9,714 bases of DNA from Draconibacterium sp. GTDB lineage: Bacteria > Bacteroidota > Bacteroidia > Bacteroidales > Prolixibacteraceae. The notes beneath the pieces are model-generated. The model worked only from the letters and a program-made list of their open reading frames with translations, searched no databases and was not told where the DNA came from. Position numbers and translations under genes: made by a program. Below are positions 1 to 7,211 of the stretch, piece after piece. Positions within the stretch are counted from its first letter, which is position 1. The number at the start of each line of letters is the position of its first letter. The stretch covers positions 1 through 9,714 of the forward strand of contig JAUVDE010000094.1 in assembly GCA_030595485.1 (NCBI GenBank), read 5' to 3'.

Positions 1-50
1 TACCTGTTGATTTTATTACCAGTCCTTGTTTCAATATTCAATGTTTTGTG

Positions 51-82
51 CAAAGGTAGTTTTTATACGGTTTATCAGGAAA
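51..82 (-). promoter_or_regulatory. Probable promoter for a leftward gene beyond the window edge
   Basis: Read on the minus strand, positions 58 to 51 spell TACCTTTG, a perfect match to the Bacteroidota -7 consensus TAnnTTTG. TTTC lies 20 nt upstream (82-79) as a weak TTTG-like -33 element. Transcription would start near position 44 and run off the left end, so positions 1-44 would be the 5' leader of a gene not seen here. The -7 match is direct; the existence of the gene is inferred. Confidence 0.5.
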
Positions 83-101
83 TATAAAAAACGAAGTATA
101 C

Positions 102-117
102 TTTTTCACGTGGAACA
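102..117. other. parS-like palindromic site (CACGTG core)
   Basis: The minus strand reads TGTTCCACGTGAAAAA. Compared with the widely conserved ParB-binding parS consensus TGTTNCACGTGAAACA, only one defined position differs. It lies in non-coding DNA about 20 bp upstream of the leftward promoter. A second copy sharing 15 identical bases is at 1767-1781. The alternative is an operator for an unrelated regulator. No parA or parB gene is in the window, so the role is not established. Confidence 0.35.
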
Positions 118-129
118 ACAATATCAAAT

Positions 130-171
130 CCCAAATTTCAAGCTCCAAAATACAAGAACTTGAGATTTGGG
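130..171. terminator. Hairpin 3' of tdh, possible bidirectional terminator
   Basis: CCCAAATTTCAAG (130-142) pairs with CTTGAGATTTGGG (159-171): a 13-bp stem with one G-T pair and a 16-nt loop. It starts 25 bp past the tdh stop codon. The plus-strand side is followed by TTTTGTT. The minus-strand side, which tdh transcripts would use, is followed by the less uniform ATTTGATATTGTT. The hairpin is certain; its efficiency as a tdh terminator is inferred. Confidence 0.55.
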
Positions 172-196
172 TTTTGTTATTTGGTGCTTGGAAAGT

Positions 197-1225
197 CTAT
201 TCCCAGTCCAATATAATTTTACCACAATCGCCGACTTCCATAATGTCAAATCCTTTTTGGAAATCGTCGGCCTTAAAACGGTGCGTAATTATTTCTGAAA
301 TATCGAGACCTGAAGTCAACATCATTTCCATGTGGTACCAGGTTTCGTACATTTCACGACCATAAATGCCTTTAAGAGTTAAACCTTTAAAAATAAGCTT
401 GCTCCAGTTTATTTGAGTGCTTTGCGGAAGTAGTCCCAGTAAACTAATTTTTCCACCATTGTACATGTGGTTTACCATGTCGTTAAAAGCAATTGGCGAT
501 CCCGAACACTCCAAGCCAATATCGAAACCACTAACCATGCGGTGTACTTTCATGGCTTCTTTTATACTTTCTTTTGTTGGATCAATAACACGCGTGGCTC
601 CCATTTTACGAGCTAATTCACGGCGATATTTACTTAAATCGGTTCCAATAATGTTGCGTGCTCCCGAAAACTTACAAATGGCCGCAGCCATTGCTCCAAT
701 GGGTCCTCCAATGCCAGTAATCAGCACATCTTCGCCCAGAAGAGGGAATGACAAGGCCGTGTGGGTTGCATTACCAAGCGGGTCCATAATTGCCATCATT
801 TCATCCGAAATACGTTCGTCGATATGTAGAACGTTTTTAGCAGGTACCGAAATATACTCGGCAAAACCACCATCGCGGTTCACGCCAATTCCAATTGTAT
901 TGTCGCAGATGTGTTGCCTTCCGCGGCGGCAATTACGACAAAAACCACAGGCGATATGGCCTTCCACGGTAACTCTTTCGCCAATTTGAACACGGTCAAC
1001 TTCCGAGCCAGTTTCCACAACCTCTCCCATGTATTCGTGCCCGATTGTTACAGGAGTTTTAATGGTTTGTTGCGCCCATTCGTCCCACTTGTAAATGTGT
1101 AAATCGGTACCACAAATGGCGGCTTTTTTTACTTTTAAAAGAATATCGTTTGGTCCAATTGTTGGCATGGGAACATCTTCCATCCAAATACCTTTTTCAG
1201 CTTTACTTTTTACAATTGCCTTCAT
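197..1225 (-). CDS. tdh: L-threonine 3-dehydrogenase (zinc-dependent MDR family)
   Basis: This cytoplasmic enzyme oxidises L-threonine with NAD+ to 2-amino-3-ketobutyrate, which Kbl then cleaves to glycine and acetyl-CoA. The 342-aa protein is collinear with E. coli Tdh, as I recall that sequence. Catalytic-zinc candidates are C38, H63, E64 and D148. The structural zinc loop has C93, C96, C99 and C107, the same positions as in E. coli. The Rossmann domain starts near residue 165, and TWYHME (295-300) and ITHRF (313-317) match the family C-terminus. One oddity is the nucleotide-binding turn, GIGGPIG (171-177), which has one more residue than the usual GAGPIG and accounts for 342 instead of 341 residues. 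The ATG at 1225 gives the standard N-terminus MKAIVK. A separate promoter lies upstream, and no kbl is visible in the window. Confidence 0.93.
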   Translation of the reverse strand: MKAIVKSKAEKGIWMEDVPMPTIGPNDILLKVKKAAICGTDLHIYKWDEWAQQTIKTPVTIGHEYMGEVVETGSEVDRVQIGERVTVEGHIACGFCRNCRRGRQHICDNTIGIGVNRDGGFAEYISVPAKNVLHIDERISDEMMAIMDPLGNATHTALSFPLLGEDVLITGIGGPIGAMAAAICKFSGARNIIGTDLSKYRRELARKMGATRVIDPTKESIKEAMKVHRMVSGFDIGLECSGSPIAFNDMVNHMYNGGKISLLGLLPQSTQINWSKLIFKGLTLKGIYGREMYETWYHMEMMLTSGLDISEIITHRFKADDFQKGFDIMEVGDCGKIILDWE

Positions 1226-1266
1226 CGTAATTTCAGTTTATTAGTAATTAGGCGTGCAAGATAAAA

Positions 1267-1274
1267 CAAAAATA
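1267..1274 (-). promoter_or_regulatory. Probable tdh promoter, -7 element
   Basis: On the minus strand, 1274 to 1267 reads TATTTTTG, a perfect TAnnTTTG match, 41 bp before the tdh start codon. The region 15-20 nt upstream is T-rich but has no clear TTTG -33 box, and it runs into the 3' end of the permease gene. It suggests that tdh has its own start of transcription rather than depending on read-through. Chance T-rich matches are possible in such AT-rich DNA. Confidence 0.4.
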
Positions 1275-1300
1275 AGGGCGAAAATCTAAGAAAAATCAGG

Positions 1301-2533
1301 TTAGGTAATGTTTGATTCGGCAAGGTGTTTTTGCGACATAAATTTTACCGGATACCATGAAGCGATAAAGCCAATAACCATAATTGCCAGAAATGCCAGC
1401 AAAATATCGCTAAAAATTAGCTGAACTGGATAGGCCAAAATCACAAATGATGCACCATCTCCGGGGAGTTGTATTAATCCAAATTCAGCTTGAAGCCAAC
1501 AGAAAAGAACGCCTAAAACAGTTCCGAGAACACCGCCAACAAAAGAAATTAGCCATCCTTGGTAAAGAAAAATACGATTGATGTTTTTTATAGGAAGTCC
1601 CATGCTTCGGAGGATAGAAATATCCTCTTTTTTATCGATGTATAGCATGGTAAGGTTGCCAATCATATTTCCGGAAGCTAGGAGAAGAATAAAAACCAGG
1701 ATTATAAAAACCCATGTTTTTTCCGATTTCATGGTTTTATAAATCAAATCGCGCTGTTGTTCTTTGTTTTTCACGTGGAACCCATCGCCTACTATTTTTT
1801 GAATCGTTTTTTGAATTGCTTTAGCATCTTCAGAATCATCTAAATCCAATTCAATCGCAGATATTTTATCGTCACTTTCGAATAATTTAGCAGCATATTT
1901 TTTCGACACTAAAATATATTGGGCGTCTACATCTTCGAGAATGGCAAAAACTGCTGATGGAAATATATAATCGGTGTTAAACGAACGCGATGGATTAAGA
2001 GAAACCTGCTTTCCTTTTTTAGGAAAATAGATGCGAATTGGCTCGAGAAAAGAAACTCCGGCTTGCAAGTTGTTTGCAACTCCCCGACCTAAAACGGTAT
2101 AATTGATTCCGTCTTTTTCGAGGTAATATTCACCTTCAGTAATGCGTTTATCAATGTTGGTATAATCGGTGTAGTTTTTGGGTACGCCCTTTACGATAGC
2201 CGGATATTGTTGTTTGCCATACTTTAAAAAGGCCATCTCTTCCACAATTTCGGCATACGAAATTACTCCGTTTATGGCTTTAATATCATCCGTAAAAGAC
2301 GGATTGGGTTCAAACATTTTCCCTTCAACGGCCGTAATTTTTATATCCGGATCGAAGTCGCTATAAAATACTTCGAGAAGCGAACTAAAACCATTCATAA
2401 CAGAAGCCACAATAATAATTGCCATGGTTCCAACGATTATTCCTGCTATGGAAATTCCAGATATTATGTTAATAATATTCTGTTTCTTCTTTGACAACAG
2501 GTATCGTTTTGCTATAAAAAATGGTAAGTTCAA
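1301..2533 (-). CDS. ABC transporter permease, FtsX/LolC-LolE type
   Basis: The 410-aa inner-membrane protein has the MacB/FtsX layout: a short cytoplasmic start, TM1 at about 21-46, a large periplasmic domain (about 47-270), then three closely spaced helices at about 272-294, 323-347 and 373-394. The cytoplasmic segment DISILRSMGLP (304-314) after TM2 is the coupling stretch typical of Lol-type permeases. The family moves lipoproteins out of the inner membrane or works mechanically with an ATPase partner. No ATPase gene is adjacent, so the partner must be encoded elsewhere. It lies 48 bp after rbfA on the same strand, a pairing I recall as common in Bacteroidota, and probably shares its transcript. 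The substrate cannot be told from sequence; LolC/E is the closest general label. Confidence 0.85.
   Translation of the reverse strand: MNLPFFIAKRYLLSKKKQNIINIISGISIAGIIVGTMAIIIVASVMNGFSSLLEVFYSDFDPDIKITAVEGKMFEPNPSFTDDIKAINGVISYAEIVEEMAFLKYGKQQYPAIVKGVPKNYTDYTNIDKRITEGEYYLEKDGINYTVLGRGVANNLQAGVSFLEPIRIYFPKKGKQVSLNPSRSFNTDYIFPSAVFAILEDVDAQYILVSKKYAAKLFESDDKISAIELDLDDSEDAKAIQKTIQKIVGDGFHVKNKEQQRDLIYKTMKSEKTWVFIILVFILLLASGNMIGNLTMLYIDKKEDISILRSMGLPIKNINRIFLYQGWLISFVGGVLGTVLGVLFCWLQAEFGLIQLPGDGASFVILAYPVQLIFSDILLAFLAIMVIGFIASWYPVKFMSQKHLAESNIT
1767..1782. other. Second parS-like site, inside the permease gene
   Basis: The plus strand reads TTTTTCACGTGGAACC, sharing 15 contiguous bases with the site at 102-116. 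Against TGTTNCACGTGAAACA the reverse complement differs at two positions. It lies over codons 252-256 (FHVKN) of the permease. An F-x-V-K-N pattern appears to be usual at this point of the family, so part of the resemblance may be forced by the protein. It is listed because of the matching intergenic copy. Confidence 0.25.
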
Positions 2534-2581
2534 TCGCTTAGTATTTGAATTTTAAACGCCGAAAAGCTCAAAATATTGGAC

Positions 2582-2926
2582 TTATTTATCCAATAAAGTA
2601 TTAATATTATCAATGTAATCGAGACTGTCGTCGATGTAAAATTCAAGGTTAGGAGTTACGCGTAAACTTTTCCCAACTTTTCGTCCTAACTCGCCACGCA
2701 ATTGTTTGGTGTTTACCTTTAGAAATTTTAAAATTTCCTCAGCGTAATCAGAAGGAAAAATACTTAAATAGATTCGTGCTATTCCCAAATCTTTAGTAAT
2801 CCGTACAACAGATACACTAATTAGTTTTCCTGTAAAATTTGCTTTGTTTACTTGTAAAAGAATGCCAGCCATTTCGCGCTGAAGAAGCTTTGCTATTTTA
2901 TTTTGCCTGGTGCTGTATTGTTCCAT
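2582..2926 (-). CDS. rbfA: Ribosome-binding factor A (30S maturation)
   Basis: RbfA is a small KH-fold protein that binds the 30S subunit and helps 16S rRNA 5'-end maturation and cold adaptation. The 114-aa product fits the family in length and pattern. The start STRQNKIAKLLQREMAGIL (5-23) is the usual N-terminal helix, then come a beta strand with LISVSVVRITKDL (35-47) and the late segment LRGELGRKVGKSLRVTPNLE (75-94), followed by FYIDDSLDY. A likely promoter lies just upstream, and the FtsX-type permease follows after 48 bp. It stands 54 bp downstream of the last gene of the sigma/FecR group but is functionally unrelated to it. The ATG at 2926 gives the expected N-terminus. Confidence 0.92.
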   Translation of the reverse strand: MEQYSTRQNKIAKLLQREMAGILLQVNKANFTGKLISVSVVRITKDLGIARIYLSIFPSDYAEEILKFLKVNTKQLRGELGRKVGKSLRVTPNLEFYIDDSLDYIDNINTLLDK

Positions 2927-2945
2927 TGTTAAATTTTATGTGGGG

Positions 2946-2953
2946 CGAAATTA
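2946..2953 (-). promoter_or_regulatory. Possible rbfA promoter, -7 element
   Basis: The minus strand at 2953 to 2946 reads TAATTTCG, one mismatch from TAnnTTTG, placed 19 bp before the rbfA ATG. A TTG lies 24 nt upstream of it, slightly farther than usual. It would uncouple rbfA from the preceding signalling operon. Moderate to weak evidence. Confidence 0.4.
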
Positions 2954-2980
2954 CGCAAAATCGTTCAAAGCAGCACACAA

Positions 2981-4522
2981 TCAGTTAAGGGAAGCATTTT
3001 TAAACGCTTTTCGTAGGTTTTCGTTGGGTTTAATGATGTTGTAGTTTTCCCAAAATTGTGAGTCGTACCTGCCTAGTTCTTCAACAAATATATCGTACAG
3101 CGTAAATTTTTCGTCTTTTGCAAAGCGTTTTAAATCAGTCGATTGAATGTCAGTAATCAGCAAGTCGGAAACACTGTGAAACTCGGAGTTTAACTTGTCG
3201 CGTTTGCTGCGAATTTTAAATTTAACCGAAGCTTGTGCTGTTGCCAGCTGCCATTTTCCTTGGTATTGTTGGTAGGTAACATGGTACTGAACATAGCTTG
3301 GACGTGCCTTTACTTTTCGGGGTTTTTTCCTAATCATTATATCTTCGGCTTTGTGCAAGCCTATTTTATTCAATCTGTACTCGGCATGAATTACGGCAAA
3401 TGTTTCTCGATGAACATACATTTCTCCTTCAAACAATGGGAAAAAATTGGAAAAATTCGGATGAAACTTTACAACATAAACGGGATAATTATTGTACCAA
3501 ATTATTCTATCGATTTCGTAATGATAAAGGTCTTCGTATTCTTTATCCAAAAAGTTTTCATCAATTTTAACGGCATCCAGTTGAGTAATGGTAAACGGGC
3601 CACCTTGTAGTTTGAAATTTAACCATTTAAAAGGTTGCACATCCGGGCTTTTACGTCCTTTTAATAAGCGCACCAAATCGCTACGCGACGAGTTTATATA
3701 AGGCGCCTTAAGTATTTCAATTATTGCTTCCGAAACATTAATATAAGCGCCATCTTGTTTAACTGTTTCGCGATAAAACGAGGTCATTAATTTATTGTTC
3801 GAACTGTAATTCTTTTTTAAATTATCGCGTATGTTTTTTAGAAGATGTTTGCTGCTTATTGCTGTTACTCTAACTTCTTTTATCCGAATTGAAACTGGTT
3901 TCAGAATATATAAATCATCATCTAAAAGTTGATAAGCGGGTATACTAATTTGTGCGTAACCCATGCTTGAAATAATAAGTGTGTCGCGAATGTTATCGGG
4001 GTGAAGTTTCAAAATAAATTCACCATCGGTATTACTAATGGTGCCAATGGGTTTGTTAAATATCGACACGGAAGCATAACGCACGGGTCGCCCTTTTTTC
4101 TCTTCAATCAACCTACCTGAAAGGAAAAAGTATTGGGGTTGAATGCTGTCGGTTTTAGGTGTACTTGCAACAACAGCAGACTTTTTTTCGGTAATAATAA
4201 TTTGGTTCTCTTTTTCTTTAAGCTGGTACTGATCGGGATCTAACATTTGGTGTAAAACCGTGTAAAGCGATTTATTATCCACATCAACCGAATATATTTT
4301 ATGTGTATCGATTATAGATGCATCGTAGGAAAAGTATACACCGGCCTGCCAGCTAATTTGTTCGAATATAAAATCGAGTGTTTGTTTTTTCTGATTTATT
4401 GTAATCCGTCGTTCAAAAACAGAACCATCCTGCTGCTGAGCCTTTGAAAAAAGGGAAAGCAACAGGATAGTTAATAATATGACTATTTTTATTCGATGCA
4501 TTAAGAGTCTAAGATATAACAA
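2981..4522 (-). CDS. Exported STN + CarboxypepD_reg-like domain protein, no TonB barrel
   Basis: The 513-aa protein begins with a signal peptide (hydrophobic stretch about 11-25, likely cut after SKAQ near 29, no lipobox cysteine). An STN-type module follows (about 40-112), then a carboxypeptidase-regulatory-like beta sandwich (about 133-213, with NTDGEF at 164-169 and the SMGY turn at 186-189). The remaining region (about 218-513) carries the SFYRE (248-252) and SEA (264-266) patterns of a common Bacteroidota family related to DUF5686-type proteins, and ends FWENYNIIKP (490-499). It is far too short for a TonB-dependent barrel and has no plug, so it is not a SusC protein. Its function is unknown; it is probably periplasmic or bound to the envelope. 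It lies 12 bp after the protease gene and ends the sigma/FecR group. A start at Met8 (position 4501) would give a more typical signal peptide and is equally plausible. Confidence 0.8.
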   Translation of the reverse strand: MLYLRLLMHRIKIVILLTILLLSLFSKAQQQDGSVFERRITINQKKQTLDFIFEQISWQAGVYFSYDASIIDTHKIYSVDVDNKSLYTVLHQMLDPDQYQLKEKENQIIITEKKSAVVASTPKTDSIQPQYFFLSGRLIEEKKGRPVRYASVSIFNKPIGTISNTDGEFILKLHPDNIRDTLIISSMGYAQISIPAYQLLDDDLYILKPVSIRIKEVRVTAISSKHLLKNIRDNLKKNYSSNNKLMTSFYRETVKQDGAYINVSEAIIEILKAPYINSSRSDLVRLLKGRKSPDVQPFKWLNFKLQGGPFTITQLDAVKIDENFLDKEYEDLYHYEIDRIIWYNNYPVYVVKFHPNFSNFFPLFEGEMYVHRETFAVIHAEYRLNKIGLHKAEDIMIRKKPRKVKARPSYVQYHVTYQQYQGKWQLATAQASVKFKIRSKRDKLNSEFHSVSDLLITDIQSTDLKRFAKDEKFTLYDIFVEELGRYDSQFWENYNIIKPNENLRKAFKNASLN

Positions 4523-4534
4523 TATTTCTACAGA

Positions 4535-6100
4535 CTAGAACATCTTTTTCAGCTCGAATGAAGTTTTGTATTCTTCTCCGTTGCGGAGCACTTTAAGTTT
4601 AATTTTCTTGTTTTCTTTACTTTGAAGCAAAAGGTTAATATCATTTAAATCAATCGATTTATGATGGCTGCTGTTAATCGAAAGAATCTGGTCGTTTTCT
4701 TGTAAGCCGGCAAAATATGCTGGAGAGTTTTCGCGAATATTTGCAATGGTGAAAACAGGCAATCCAGGCATTGGATTAGTTACTTCCATTCCGCTCATGT
4801 TGTAATTAAACTCTTCTTTAATTTTATGGGTTGGTCGCAAGGTTAAACGGCTGTTTCGGTAGTCGATAGTGACAAAAAAGCGACGTAAAATTTCGGCTCC
4901 GATGGTTCCGTTTCTATCGTTCGACGAAATTAATTGGTCGATTACTTCCGAGTTCGGGAAGGCAACAATTGGCTGTGGTAGAATTAGTGGTCCTACCCAA
5001 ATACCATCAATGCGTCCTTTTGTTCCGTATAAATCACCGCTTAATCCGCGTCCTAAGAATGTTTCTATACTGTTTTGCGGCAGTTTAATGTTTTCGTCCG
5101 AACTTTCCGAAAGCCAAAGTGCATCGCTGGCACCGGTGTCGACTAATAGTTTTACAGGAACTTCTTTAAGCTCGTCGGTAACAATAGTGGTGCGTACAAA
5201 TGGTTTATTTCCATCAAAATGCAAAGGCATAATAATGTCTTTTTTACGGTCTTTGTATTTGTAATATTCTGGTTTGTGCAGCGTAAGCTTTTCGTTTAAG
5301 TAATCAATTTCAACTACGTAATCTTTAAATAGGTTGAACCCAATTAAGCCATGTACCGGAATGCCCAACATATGCGAAATTTGGAAGTTCTCGTCGATTA
5401 TCATTTGTACTTCCTGGTTACGCGCAGTTAAACCTTCAATTTGCATGGTATTGTTACCCGAGCGGTAAGCAGTAAGATTATTTCCATCGCCTAAACCTTT
5501 AATTTCAACCGGCATCATATAATTTAATTCCAGCTTGTTAACAAAAGGTAACTCGGTAATAATTGGGTAACGCACACCGGTATCGAGAATGAAATTTAAA
5601 GTATCGGAATCGTTGATGGTAACCGGAATAATAATTAGGTTACTTGCCGATTTAAATTTCAATGTGATGCGCTTGTCGCGTTGGTTATCGAATAAAAATC
5701 CACGGTTATTCCCAAAATGTTGCTGGTTATTCTGTTGAAAATTGATACTCTTATCAAGTGGCACATAATCGCGTACCACAAGTAAGTTATCTTCAATTTC
5801 GAAAAGAAGATAGAAGTCTTTCATTAGCTTATCGAGCACATATTTTATGGGCTTGTTCGAAATATTTAAGCTAATTTTTTTATCGGAAACTAATTTAGAG
5901 TTGTATGAATAATCGAGGTCTAAATACTTACATATTTTTTCAATTACATCTTCTAAGTTTTCATCTTCAGCATAAATGCTAATATTTTGATCGAGTGCCT
6001 GGCTTTTGTTATCCTGCGCAAATTGTGTTTTCGGAATAAGTACAAAAACAAGGGCTGCCAAAACAATAATCAAATAAGTTTTATTTAATAAATTTTTCAT
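4535..6100 (-). CDS. Exported STN + double retropepsin-like aspartic protease + PDZ protein
   Basis: The 521-aa product has a signal peptide (hydrophobic about 9-23, likely cleavage after FAQ at 29) and an STN-like module (about 38-110). Two retropepsin-like lobes follow: lobe 1 has DTG at 173-175 and GLIGFNLFKDYVVEIDY at 251-267; lobe 2 has DTG at 321-323 and GTIGAEILRRFFVTIDY at 398-414. A C-terminal PDZ domain spans about 445-517, with SPAYFAGLQENDQILSIN at 459-476. Both catalytic aspartates (D173, D321) are present, so a pepsin-like single-chain active site is plausible. Tandem aspartyl protease plus PDZ is known in Bacteroidota; the N-terminal STN addition is unusual as far as I know. 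The gene lies 12 bp after fecR and 12 bp before the next STN gene, so co-expression is very likely. A periplasmic location and a role in signal sensing or anti-sigma processing are inferred. The substrate is unknown. Confidence 0.85.
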   Translation of the reverse strand: MKNLLNKTYLIIVLAALVFVLIPKTQFAQDNKSQALDQNISIYAEDENLEDVIEKICKYLDLDYSYNSKLVSDKKISLNISNKPIKYVLDKLMKDFYLLFEIEDNLLVVRDYVPLDKSINFQQNNQQHFGNNRGFLFDNQRDKRITLKFKSASNLIIIPVTINDSDTLNFILDTGVRYPIITELPFVNKLELNYMMPVEIKGLGDGNNLTAYRSGNNTMQIEGLTARNQEVQMIIDENFQISHMLGIPVHGLIGFNLFKDYVVEIDYLNEKLTLHKPEYYKYKDRKKDIIMPLHFDGNKPFVRTTIVTDELKEVPVKLLVDTGASDALWLSESSDENIKLPQNSIETFLGRGLSGDLYGTKGRIDGIWVGPLILPQPIVAFPNSEVIDQLISSNDRNGTIGAEILRRFFVTIDYRNSRLTLRPTHKIKEEFNYNMSGMEVTNPMPGLPVFTIANIRENSPAYFAGLQENDQILSINSSHHKSIDLNDINLLLQSKENKKIKLKVLRNGEEYKTSFELKKMF

Positions 6101-6112
6101 GACTTTAAGGCT

Positions 6113-7165
6113 TTACTGTTTACTAGTACGGCTACTAAGGGCATAATGTTTGTCTTCAACCGATAAATCTAAATTGAACGAGAGCCGAATTACATCCAAA
6201 ACAAAATCAATCGGTTTTTGGTCAAAATGACCTTCATACACAAGATCATTTAACACGGGATCAGTTACTTCGATTTCAACGTGGTAAGCTTTTTCCAGAC
6301 ATCGAATTACATCTTGTAACGGAACTTTGTTAAAAACAAGGTCGTGTGTTTTCCAGGCAAGGAAGTTTGGATTCAGATTAACCGTTTTCTCGAGTAAATG
6401 GCTTTCTCTAAACAGTGTTCCTTTTTCTCCGGGCGTTAAAAATATCTCTCGGTTTTCGGCAAGTAAATCGGTGTTTTTGCTGATTACCTGCACCTTACCT
6501 GTTTTTACAATAACCTCAATAGTTTCGTTTTCAGGGTAAGCGCACACATTAAAAGAGGTACCTAAAACTTTTACTTGTGCATTGCCGGCGTTTATAACAA
6601 AAGGCTTTTCGGGATTAGGTAAGACATCGAAAAATGCTTCACCAATAATGGTTACTTCTCGAATGTCGCCCTTAAATTTTTTGGGAAACAGAAGTTTCGA
6701 GTCACCGTTTAAAGTAACTACCGAACCATCGGGTAAAACATATTCGTTTAAAACCTGGTTTTCAACCGAAATAACTTCGCTGTAAACAGCCGTAGTCTGA
6801 TTTCTGAAACCAATAAAATATCCAATTGAGCCCAGAAAAAGTGCAACTACAATAACAGCAGCATATTTGTAAAATTGTGCAATTGTCTCCTTTCTTCTGT
6901 TTTTGTGCTGAATAGATTTTACTTTCGTTGGGCTTATTTGTGTATGTACATTTTTCCAGGCAGTGTTCGAATCGAACTTCTTTGCCTGATAATAAGTGTC
7001 AATTTTGTTAAGCATAGATTTGTCCTGCTCCACTTCGTCCCGGTTTTCGTCAGTTTGACTTAACCAAGTCTCCACCTCTAATTTTTCTTGCGAGTTGCAT
7101 TCGTCGGTCAAATGTTTGCCGCGCAAATCCCAATCCAAATTTTCTATGTTCTCCTTTTTCTTCAT
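6113..7165 (-). CDS. FecR-family anti-sigma factor with DUF4974-like C-terminus
   Basis: FecR proteins hold an ECF sigma factor inactive at the inner membrane and pass on a signal received in the periplasm. This 350-aa protein has a cytoplasmic N-terminal part (about 1-97), one transmembrane helix (about 99-119) and the periplasmic FecR domain (about 143-225; VLPDGSVVTLNGDSKL at 143-158, GEAFFDV at 175-181, GTSFNVCAYPE at 202-212). A DUF4974-like module forms the C-terminus (about 276-345). Length and architecture are normal for Bacteroidota. It follows its sigma factor after a 202-bp gap and precedes the STN-protease gene by 12 bp. What is unusual is the lack of a SusC-type receptor next to it. 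The ATG at 7165 gives the lysine-rich start MKKKEN. Confidence 0.9.
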   Translation of the reverse strand: MKKKENIENLDWDLRGKHLTDECNSQEKLEVETWLSQTDENRDEVEQDKSMLNKIDTYYQAKKFDSNTAWKNVHTQISPTKVKSIQHKNRRKETIAQFYKYAAVIVVALFLGSIGYFIGFRNQTTAVYSEVISVENQVLNEYVLPDGSVVTLNGDSKLLFPKKFKGDIREVTIIGEAFFDVLPNPEKPFVINAGNAQVKVLGTSFNVCAYPENETIEVIVKTGKVQVISKNTDLLAENREIFLTPGEKGTLFRESHLLEKTVNLNPNFLAWKTHDLVFNKVPLQDVIRCLEKAYHVEIEVTDPVLNDLVYEGHFDQKPIDFVLDVIRLSFNLDLSVEDKHYALSSRTSKQ

Positions 7166-7211
7166 TACACTAATATGACATTACACAACTATTTTACCCC
7201 TAAGAAGCTAT

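Noticed and set aside
417..989. 190-codon open frame antisense to tdh
   Set aside because: It overlaps a strongly recognisable gene on the other strand, and its translation has no domain or plausible start region; it is a shadow of tdh coding constraint.
3233..3610. 125-codon frame antisense to the STN/CarboxypepD-like gene
   Set aside because: Aromatic-rich, low-plausibility translation opposite a complete, well-supported gene, with no promoter or leader.
2981..4522. Truncated SusC/TonB-dependent receptor
   Set aside because: The STN and CarboxypepD-like start resembles one, but there is no plug domain. The C-terminal part is intact and matches a different family with its own typical ending, so it is a complete protein, not a broken receptor.
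4869..5264. 131-codon frame antisense to the aspartic protease gene
   Set aside because: It lies wholly inside the protease gene over its conserved lobes; no independent support.
7196..7207. TTCTTAGG shared (opposite orientation) with the sigma leader at 7953-7960, as a common regulatory site
   Set aside because: Only eight identical bases, in different orientation and unrelated spacing; expected by chance at this base composition.
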